Source: Paractinoplanes atraurantiacus
GTDB taxonomy: Bacteria > Actinomycetota > Actinomycetes > Mycobacteriales > Micromonosporaceae
Assembly: GCF_900215205.1 (NCBI RefSeq)
Contig: NZ_OBDY01000027.1
Span: forward strand, 1 to 64,000
DNA: 64,000 nucleotides
Reading direction: 5' to 3'
A program made the position numbers and the translations under genes. The notes under the pieces are model-generated. The model saw nothing but the letters and a program-made list of their open reading frames with translations. It made no database searches and was not told the DNA's origin. Below are positions 58,153-64,000 of the stretch, piece by piece (position 1 is the first letter of the stretch; each line of letters starts with the position of its first letter).

Positions 58153-59514
58153 ATGACCGCCACGAAGATCCTCCTGTCCGAATCGGAGATGCCGAGGAAC
58201 TGGTACAACCTCGTGCCCGATCTGCCCAGCCCGCCGCCGCCGGTCCTGCACCCCGGAACGCTCCAGCCCGTCGGCCCCGGCGACCTGGCCCCGCTGTTCC
58301 CGATGGCCCTCATCGAGCAGGAGGTGACGACCGAGCGCTACGTGCCGATCCCCGACGAGGTCCTCGACGTCTACCGGCTGTGGCGGCCCTCCCCGCTGTT
58401 TCGCGCCCACCGGCTGGAGAAGGCCCTCGGAACCCCAGCGAAGATCTATTACAAGTACGAGGGTGTGTCGCCGGCCGGCTCGCACAAGCCCAACACGGCG
58501 GTGCCGCAGGCCTTCTACAACGCCGCCGCCGGCATCCGCCGCCTGACCACGGAGACCGGCGCCGGCCAGTGGGGCACGGCCCTCGCCTTCGCCAGCGCGC
58601 AGTTCGGCCTCGAATGCGAGATCTGGCAGGTGCGGGCGTCGTACGACCAGAAGCCGTACCGCAAAATGATGATCGAGACCTTCGGCGGGACCATCCACCC
58701 CTCGCCGTCCGATCTGACCTCCTCGGGCCGCGCCGTGCTGGCGGCGGACCCGGATTCGCCGGGCTCGCTGGGCATCGCCATCAGCGAGGCGGTCGAGGTG
58801 GCCGCGCAGAACGACGACACCAACTACGCGCTGGGCAGCGTGCTCAACCACGTGCTTCTGCACCAGACGGTCATCGGCGAGGAGGCTCTGCTCCAGCTGG
58901 CCAAGGTCGGCGAGGTCCCCGACGTGATCGTCGGCTGCACGGGCGGCGGCTCCAACTTCGCCGGCCTGGCCTTCCCGTTCCTGCGCGAGAAACTGGCCGG
59001 CCGCATCGACCCGGTGATCCGCGCGGTCGAGCCGGCCGCCTGCCCGTCGCTGACGAAGGGCGTCTACGCCTACGACTTCGGCGACACGGCCGGCATGACC
59101 CCGCTGATGAAGATGCACACCCTGGGCCACGACTTCATCCCCGACCCGATCCACGCCGGCGGCCTGCGATACCACGGCATGTCCCCGCTGATCAGCCACG
59201 TCTACGAGCTGGGCCTCATCGAGGCGGTGGCCAAGGATCAGCGCGAATGCTTCGAGGCCGGCGTGGCTTTCGCCCGCAGCGAGGGCATCATCCCGGCCCC
59301 CGAGCCCACGCACGCCCTGGCCGCCTGCGTCGAGGAGGCGTTGCGCTGCAAGGAGACCGGAGAGGAGAAGGTCATCCTGACCGCCCTGTGCGGCCACGGC
59401 CACCTCGACCTCCCGGCGTACGGGCGCTACCTGGCCGGCGAGATGGTCGACCACGAGCTCTCCAGCGACGCCGTCAAGCAGGCCATGGCCAAGCTCCCGG
59501 CGATCCCGGCCTGA
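58153..59514 (+). CDS. trpB: TrpB2-type tryptophan synthase beta chain
   Basis: A 453-residue PLP enzyme condensing indole with serine to tryptophan. Seen: EMPRNWYNLVPDLPSPPPPV and PLFPMALIEQEVTTERYVPI (typical long TrpB2 N-terminus), the PLP lysine in SHKPNTAVPQAF, TGAGQWGTALAFASAQFGLE and the phosphate loop VGCTGGGSNFAG. TrpB2 enzymes often work without the alpha chain; no trpA is near. ATG 58153 fits the family length; the frame is open a little further upstream. Confidence 0.92.
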   Translation: MTATKILLSESEMPRNWYNLVPDLPSPPPPVLHPGTLQPVGPGDLAPLFPMALIEQEVTTERYVPIPDEVLDVYRLWRPSPLFRAHRLEKALGTPAKIYYKYEGVSPAGSHKPNTAVPQAFYNAAAGIRRLTTETGAGQWGTALAFASAQFGLECEIWQVRASYDQKPYRKMMIETFGGTIHPSPSDLTSSGRAVLAADPDSPGSLGIAISEAVEVAAQNDDTNYALGSVLNHVLLHQTVIGEEALLQLAKVGEVPDVIVGCTGGGSNFAGLAFPFLREKLAGRIDPVIRAVEPAACPSLTKGVYAYDFGDTAGMTPLMKMHTLGHDFIPDPIHAGGLRYHGMSPLISHVYELGLIEAVAKDQRECFEAGVAFARSEGIIPAPEPTHALAACVEEALRCKETGEEKVILTALCGHGHLDLPAYGRYLAGEMVDHELSSDAVKQAMAKLPAIPA

Positions 59515-59523
59515 CCGGGTGGC

Positions 59524-60165
59524 TCAGCTGTCGATTCGGCAGCTGAGCTCCATCCCGTCCTCGACGGGGAAGTTGACGCTCAGGTAACCGTTCGCCGGGT
59601 CCCGGACGTAGTCGAGGTAGGGCTGAACGGTCGCGAAGCTGCTGTCGTCGCCGATGACCAGTGCGCCGGGGGCCAACCGCGGCTCGAGCAGCCGCAGTAC
59701 CGGTAGGTACAGGTCTTTCCACCCGTCGAGCAGCACCAGGCCGATGCGCTCGTCGATCGTGCTCAGGGTCTGCCGCGCGTCGCCGGCGAGGACGTCGACC
59801 AGTGGGGCGACGCCCGCCTCGGCGAGGTTGGCCCGGGCGGCGGCGACCTTGGCCGCGCTGAGCTCGGTGGTCACCACCCGGCCTGCGCCGTTGTCGAGCA
59901 CGGCGGCGGCCAGGTAGAGCGTGGAGATCCCGTACGAGGTGCCGAACTCGACGATCGTCTGTGGCCGGGCGGACCGCGCGAGGCTGTAGAGCAGGCGGCC
60001 GCCCTGTGTGGAGACCGGCATGTAGGCCGACGCCAGGGCGTCGGCTCGTTGCTGGGCGGAGGCGCCGGACGGGAGCGGCGCGATGTCCAGATCGTCGTCG
60101 CGCAGGGAAGCGGTGTGGAGCCGATCGAGGATGCCGTTGATCGGCTCGGTGAGAAGTGCTGTCAT
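59524..60165 (-). CDS. Class I SAM-dependent O-methyltransferase
   Basis: A 213-residue methyltransferase of the CCoAOMT-like O-methyltransferase family. Motif I is IVEFGTSYGISTLYLAAAVL; then GRVVTTELSAAKVAAARANL, the Asp of LVLLDGWKDLYLPVLRLLEP and GALVIGDDSSFATVQPYLDY. Substrate probably a small phenolic or catechol compound. Divergent from a TetR gene with a perfect 20-bp palindrome between them, so it is very likely that regulator's target. It converges on trpB2 with a 9-bp gap. Confidence 0.87.
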   Translation of the reverse strand: MTALLTEPINGILDRLHTASLRDDDLDIAPLPSGASAQQRADALASAYMPVSTQGGRLLYSLARSARPQTIVEFGTSYGISTLYLAAAVLDNGAGRVVTTELSAAKVAAARANLAEAGVAPLVDVLAGDARQTLSTIDERIGLVLLDGWKDLYLPVLRLLEPRLAPGALVIGDDSSFATVQPYLDYVRDPANGYLSVNFPVEDGMELSCRIDS

Positions 60166-60177
60166 GGGAACGAACCG

Positions 60178-60197
60178 TAGACGCAACGTTGCGTCTA
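60178..60197. promoter_or_regulatory. Perfect 20-bp TetR operator
   Basis: TAGACGCAACGTTGCGTCTA is a perfect palindrome in the 51-bp gap between the divergent methyltransferase and TetR genes. TAGGAT at 60205-60210 beside it is the putative -10 of the TetR gene, so binding would silence both directions. Confidence 0.75.
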
Positions 60198-60216
60198 GGC
60201 AAGGTAGGATGTGCCC

Positions 60217-60789
60217 ATGCATCGCGGAAATCGTCACGGGCGCAGCGAGCAGGCACGCCTCGCGGTCCTGCAAGCGGCGGACGACCTCCTGGTGGAGAAC
60301 GGCTTCGCCCGCCTCACCGTCGAGGGCATCGCTCAGCGGGCCGGCGTGGCCAAACAGACCATCTACCGGTGGTGGCCGTCCAAGACCGACATCCTGTTCG
60401 AGGCGCTCGTGACCGATGCGGCCGAGGAGATCACGCCACCGGACACGGGAGACCCGACCCGGGATCTGGTCACGCATCTTTGCGCGCTCGCCCGCTTCCT
60501 GACCGCCTCGGACGCCGGAGCGGTGTTCCGGGCGCTGACCGCGGAGGGTCAGCACGACCCGGCCCTGGCCGCCCGGCTGCGCGAAGAGCACCTGACCGGC
60601 CAGCGCACACGCGACCGGCAGTTGCTCGAGCGTGCCGTCCAGCGCGGCGACCTGCCGGTCACGGCCGACCTCGACACGATCGTCGACCGGCTGGTGGGAC
60701 CGCTCTATTACCGGGCTCTGATCACCGGTCAGGAAATCACCACCGAGTTCGTGACCGATCTGGTCAGCGCAACCCTCAAAAGCGCCTGA
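60217..60789 (+). CDS. TetR-family transcriptional regulator
   Basis: A 190-residue TetR protein. DNA-binding domain: LQAADDLLVENGFARLTVEG, IAQRAGVAKQTIYRWWPSKT; C-terminal TetR_C_33-type ligand domain. ATG 60217 has TAGGAT 12 nt upstream, giving a leaderless start; GTG 60211 is the alternative. The operator palindrome lies between it and the methyltransferase. The MMPL transporter 82 bp downstream has its own repeat and may be co-regulated. Confidence 0.88.
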   Translation: MHRGNRHGRSEQARLAVLQAADDLLVENGFARLTVEGIAQRAGVAKQTIYRWWPSKTDILFEALVTDAAEEITPPDTGDPTRDLVTHLCALARFLTASDAGAVFRALTAEGQHDPALAARLREEHLTGQRTRDRQLLERAVQRGDLPVTADLDTIVDRLVGPLYYRALITGQEITTEFVTDLVSATLKSA

Positions 60790-60809
60790 CCGCATTAATG
60801 GTCGTCTCA

Positions 60810-60856
60810 GATTCGCTCGATACGAATCGTGCCTCAGAAATTGATGCGATTCGTAT
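60810..60856 (+). promoter_or_regulatory. Operator-like repeats before the MMPL gene
   Basis: GATTCG (60810-60815) and CGAATC (60823-60828) form one inverted repeat, and ATACGAATC (60820-60828) with GATTCGTAT (60848-60856) a second, perfect over 9 bp. GGGAGG follows before the ATG. The set fits two regulator dimers on the MMPL promoter; the half-sites differ from the palindrome at 60178, so another regulator may bind. Confidence 0.45.
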
Positions 60857-60871
60857 GCGGGAGGCAATGAG

Positions 60872-63007
60872 ATGGCAGTCGACGCAGCGCCGGCCGGTCG
60901 TTTGGCCGGCCGGTGGGTGCCGTGGTTGGTGATCGGCTTGTGGTTGGCCCTGGCGGCGGTCATGGTGCCACTGAGCGGAAAGTTGAGCTCGGTGACCACC
61001 GACAGCGCCGTGGACACCCTGCCCGCCGGCGCGGAGTCCACCAAGGTCGCGGTACTTCAGGACAGTCTCCCCGGCGGTGAGGACAACACGTTCGTCTTCG
61101 TCTACCACCGTGCCGGCGGCCTGACCGGCGCCGACCGCGCGACGGTCGAGCGCCACTACGACACTCTCACCAAGCGGTATCCGCCGAAGGTGACGGCGGC
61201 GGCCGGCGGCGAGGACGAGGGCCCGGCGACCAGACCCTCCACCGACGGCAAGGCGATGATGTTCACTCTGCAGGTGAGCACGGCCTACGGCGCACCGGAG
61301 GCCATCGTCGGCCCGTTGCGTGACGCCGCGAGGGACCGCCCGGCCGGCCTGGAACTCGAGGTGACCGGCCCGGCCGCGGTCGACGGTGACATGGACGCCA
61401 TCTTCGACGGCATCGACCTGCAGGTCTTCCTCACCACCGTGGTCGTCGTCACGCTTCTGCTCGTCCTCACCTACCGCAGCCCGGTGTTGTGGTTCATCCC
61501 GCTGGTGGTCGTGGGCGCGGCCGCACTGACCGCGATGGCGACCGTCTACCTGCTCGTCAAGGGCTTCGGCATCGTGGTCAACGACCAGAACTCGGCGCTG
61601 CTGACGATCCTGGTGTTCGGCGTCGGCACCGACTACGCGCTGTTGCTCATCGCCCGGTACCGGGAGGCCCTGCACCACCACGAGAACGTCCGGGTCGCGA
61701 TGGTCCACGCTCTGCGCGGCGCGGCGCCGGCCATCGTCGCGTCCGCGGCCACCGTCGTGGCCGGCCTGCTCTGCCTGCTCGCCGCCGACCTGAACAGCAC
61801 CAGCGGGCTGGGCCCGATCGGTGCCGCCGGCATCCTGTGCGCGCTGGTGGCGATGCTGACGCTGTTCCCGGCGGTGCTCGTGGTGCTGGGCCGGCGGATC
61901 TTCTGGCCGGCCATCCCGCGGTTCAGCACCGCCGTGGCGGAGAAGCCCGGGCTGTGGGGACGGCTCGGCTCCGCCATCAGCCGCCGCCGGTGGGTGGCGA
62001 CGCTGGGCTCGCTCGGTGTCCTCGGCGTGCTCGCCGTCGGGCTGGCGGGCAACACCGGTGCCCTGCGGGAGCAGGATCAGTTCCTGTCCGCGCCGGAGTC
62101 GGTCACCGGCTTCTCCGTTCTCCGCCAGCACTTCCCGGAGCTCGGCGGCCAGCCGATGACGGTCTTCGCGCGGCCGGCCTACCAGGAGCGGGTGCTTGAC
62201 GTCGTCGAGGGCACGCGCGGTGTGGCCACGGTCATCCCGGAAGAGAGCAGCGGCGGCTGGGCCACCATCTCCGTGTTCCCGGTGGACGCGCCGGACACCG
62301 TCGCCGAGTACGACACGATCAAGCGGGTACGCACCGCCGTGCACGCGGTGAGCGGGGCCGAGGCGATCGTCGGCGGCCCGAGCGCCGAGAACCTCGACAC
62401 CGAGGTGACCACACGGCGCGACGAGAAGCTGGTGATCCCGCTGGTGCTCGCCGTCGTCCTGATCGTCCTCGGGCTGCTGCTGCGCGCGATCGTGGCCCCG
62501 CTGATCCTGATGGCCACCGTGATCGTCTCGTTCGCGGCGGCCTTCGGCGGCAGCGTGTTCGTCTTCGACACGATCCTCGGGTTCCAGGGCGTCGACTATT
62601 CGGTGCCGCTGCTGGCCTTCATGTTCCTGGTGGCGCTCGGCGTCGACTACAACATCTTCCTGGCCAGCCGGGCCCGGGAGGAGACCGTACGCCTCGGCAC
62701 CCGCGAGGGCGTGCTCAAAGCCCTCTCGGCCACCGGTGGCGTCATCACGTCGGCGGGCCTGGTCCTGGCGGCCACGTTCGCCGTACTCGCCACGCTTCCG
62801 CTGGTGATGCTGATCGAGGTCGGGTTCCTGGTCGCCTTCGGTGTGCTGCTCGACGCCCTGCTGGTGCGGTCGGTCCTGGTACCCGCCCTCACCCTGCTGG
62901 CCGGACGGCGGATGTGGTGGCCGAGCCGGCTGTCCCGTCCAGCGGCCGAGCCGCCGAGCCGGCACCAGCCGCTCCCGGACGACGAAGGGCTCGCGTTGCA
63001 ACGGTGA
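60872..63007 (+). CDS. MMPL-family RND transporter
   Basis: A 711-residue membrane protein with two repeats of an extracytoplasmic domain and a helix bundle (about 12 helices). Each half has the MMPL proton-path motif: GVGTDYALLLIARYRE near 250-265 and ALGVDYNIFLASRARE near 590-605. MMPL proteins export lipids, antibiotics or siderophores. GGGAGG lies 5 nt before the ATG. It ends at a hairpin that spans the stop of the convergent histidine kinase. Confidence 0.9.
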   Translation: MAVDAAPAGRLAGRWVPWLVIGLWLALAAVMVPLSGKLSSVTTDSAVDTLPAGAESTKVAVLQDSLPGGEDNTFVFVYHRAGGLTGADRATVERHYDTLTKRYPPKVTAAAGGEDEGPATRPSTDGKAMMFTLQVSTAYGAPEAIVGPLRDAARDRPAGLELEVTGPAAVDGDMDAIFDGIDLQVFLTTVVVVTLLLVLTYRSPVLWFIPLVVVGAAALTAMATVYLLVKGFGIVVNDQNSALLTILVFGVGTDYALLLIARYREALHHHENVRVAMVHALRGAAPAIVASAATVVAGLLCLLAADLNSTSGLGPIGAAGILCALVAMLTLFPAVLVVLGRRIFWPAIPRFSTAVAEKPGLWGRLGSAISRRRWVATLGSLGVLGVLAVGLAGNTGALREQDQFLSAPESVTGFSVLRQHFPELGGQPMTVFARPAYQERVLDVVEGTRGVATVIPEESSGGWATISVFPVDAPDTVAEYDTIKRVRTAVHAVSGAEAIVGGPSAENLDTEVTTRRDEKLVIPLVLAVVLIVLGLLLRAIVAPLILMATVIVSFAAAFGGSVFVFDTILGFQGVDYSVPLLAFMFLVALGVDYNIFLASRAREETVRLGTREGVLKALSATGGVITSAGLVLAATFAVLATLPLVMLIEVGFLVAFGVLLDALLVRSVLVPALTLLAGRRMWWPSRLSRPAAEPPSRHQPLPDDEGLALQR

Positions 63008-63023
63008 GTGCGGCGCCACGGAC

Positions 63024-63060
63024 GAGATCCGGGACGAGGCTCAGCCGAGTCCCGGATCTC
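63024..63060. terminator. Hairpin terminator between MMPL and histidine kinase
   Basis: GAGATCCGGGAC (63024-63035) pairs perfectly with GTCCCGGATCTC (63049-63060) around a 13-nt loop that contains the stop codon of the kinase. The right arm codes for the kinase's last residues, so the stem may end transcription from both sides. Confidence 0.7.
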
Positions 63061-64000
63061 TTCCCGGACCCGGTCGGGACACCGCGGGCGGGGCCGCGGC
63101 CGGAAGGCCGACCCGGAGCAGCGCGCCACCGCGCGCGGAGCGGGCGACGGTGACCCGGCCGCCGTGGGCGTCGACGACCCGCTGCACGATGGACAGACCC
63201 AGACCGGATCCCGGCAACGCCCGGGCGCTGTCGGCACGGTAGAACCTGTCGAACACCCGCGGTACGTCGGCGGCGTCGATGCCCGGCCCGGCGTCGTCGA
63301 CCTCGAGCACCGCCGAGGCGCGCTCGGCACGGAGCCGGACCTGGACCGGCTGGTCCGCGGGGGACCACTTGCCGGCATTGTCGACGAGATTGAGCACCGC
63401 CCGCTGCAGCGCCGCGGGACGCCCGCTCACCCACACGGAGGTCACGTCGAGCGCGACCTCGATGTCGGGCATGCGGGAACGGGCCCGGGTCGCGGCCGCC
63501 ACCACGACGTCGGCGAGGTCGAGCAGCTCGGTGTTCTCGTCGCTGACGTCACCGCGGGCCACCTCGGTCAGCTCAGCGGCGAGGGTGCTCAACTCGGCCA
63601 CCTGGGAGCCGAGATCGTTGAGCAGACGGGTCCGGCTCTCCGCCGGCAGCGCGATGTCCAATGTGCCCCGCCGATCGAGCCGGATCAGCAGCTCGACGTT
63701 GAGGCGCAGGCTGGTGAGCGGGGTCTTGAGCTCGTGGGCGGCGTCCTCGGCGAGCAGCCGCTGAGCCGTCCGGGAGTCCCGGAGCGCGGCGAGCATGTCG
63801 TTCATCGACTGGATCAGCCGCCGGATCTCCCCACCGCCCTCGTCCGGGATGCCGGCGTCGAGATCCCGGGTGCGCGCGACACGCACCGCGGCCGCGGTCA
63901 ACCGGTCGATCGGTGCCAGCCCGGTCCGCGCCACGGTCCGACCGACCAGGGCGCCGCCGGCCACGCAGCACAGCCCGATCAGCAGCATGCCGAACCCGAA
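63041..64000 (-). CDS. Sensor histidine kinase, N-terminus beyond the window
   Basis: The visible 319 C-terminal residues hold the end of a membrane helix (MLLIGLCCVAGGALVG), a HAMP domain (PIDRLTAAAVRVARTRDLDA), the HisKA helix with the phosphorylated His in AEDAAHELKTPLTSL, and the ATP-binding domain (NLVDNAGKWSPADQP, DDAGPGIDAAD, GSGLGLSIVQRVVDAHGG). This is a classic PhoR/EnvZ-type kinase. The frame runs through 64000 without a stop or convincing start, so the sensor domain lies outside. A response regulator is probably encoded just beyond the window. Confidence 0.9.
   Translation of the reverse strand, partial: FGFGMLLIGLCCVAGGALVGRTVARTGLAPIDRLTAAAVRVARTRDLDAGIPDEGGGEIRRLIQSMNDMLAALRDSRTAQRLLAEDAAHELKTPLTSLRLNVELLIRLDRRGTLDIALPAESRTRLLNDLGSQVAELSTLAAELTEVARGDVSDENTELLDLADVVVAAATRARSRMPDIEVALDVTSVWVSGRPAALQRAVLNLVDNAGKWSPADQPVQVRLRAERASAVLEVDDAGPGIDAADVPRVFDRFYRADSARALPGSGLGLSIVQRVVDAHGGRVTVARSARGGALLRVGLPAAAPPAVSRPGPGRDPGLG

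Overview
The window is about 64 kb of very GC-rich DNA. Its codon use, many GTG starts, LLM/F420-type and MMPL genes, SARP/AfsR regulators and an IdeR-type iron box point to an actinobacterium. Small family-specific proteins (for example the 86-residue protein near 15.9 kb) suggest Micromonosporaceae, perhaps an Actinoplanes relative; that placement is inference. No rRNA, tRNA or CRISPR array was seen.

Layout. 0-7.1 kb: a transposase tail remnant, DUF3052 and DUF4304 proteins in tail-to-tail overlap, a short-chain dehydrogenase, a decayed FAD monooxygenase, and an AfsR/SARP regulator translationally coupled to a LuxR-type regulator with a degenerate receiver. 7-14.4 kb: an ECF sigma factor, an alpha/beta hydrolase, MarR and TetR regulators, a GMC oxidoreductase behind a palindromic operator, a second SARP that runs into the end of the GMC gene, and a secreted hydrolase. 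14.5-17.8 kb: acetyltransferase/TetR pair, small hypothetical genes, and a four-gene NUDIX stack in which every stop overlaps the next start. 17.8-25.7 kb: a 1313-residue secreted GH2 glycosidase with CBM32-like domains inserted ahead of its barrel, controlled by a perfect 20-bp LacI-like operator, then a DeoR-HAD-LLM operon. 25.7-32.3 kb: a GNAT / ATPase-HTH / FAD monooxygenase operon, a secreted protein and a clean ISL3-family insertion (1651 bp, 8-bp target duplication, frameshifted transposase).

32.4-37.9 kb: bluB under a cobalamin riboswitch, and an iron-box-controlled FecCD-type ABC operon with both permease halves fused. 37.9-45.2 kb: peptidase-like hydrolase, SGNH hydrolase, NarL-type two-component system, small zinc-ribbon/HNH-like proteins and a lipoprotein. 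45.2-46.9 kb: an island of visibly lower GC with two membrane-anchored proteins sharing a cysteine motif. 46.9-53.9 kb: ECF sigma with a coupled membrane protein, a TPM-domain protein, an MFS exporter, a divergent HxlR/alcohol-dehydrogenase pair and a beta-carbonic anhydrase. 53.9-57.7 kb: a three-gene operon of a DUF6082 membrane protein, an EACC1 protein and a 992-residue caspase-like protease with helical repeats; this is the best candidate for a conflict or regulated-death system. 57.7-64 kb: TrpB2-type tryptophan synthase beta chain, O-methyltransferase and TetR diverging from a perfect 20-bp palindrome, an MMPL transporter, and a histidine kinase cut by the window end.

Recurring themes: four-base stop/start overlaps (ATGA or GTGA) in many operons; convergent genes whose 3' ends overlap by up to about 70 bp; start codons with no Shine-Dalgarno but a TAnnnT hexamer 12-13 nt upstream, which suggests leaderless transcripts; and well-formed palindromic operators next to TetR, DeoR and HxlR regulators.
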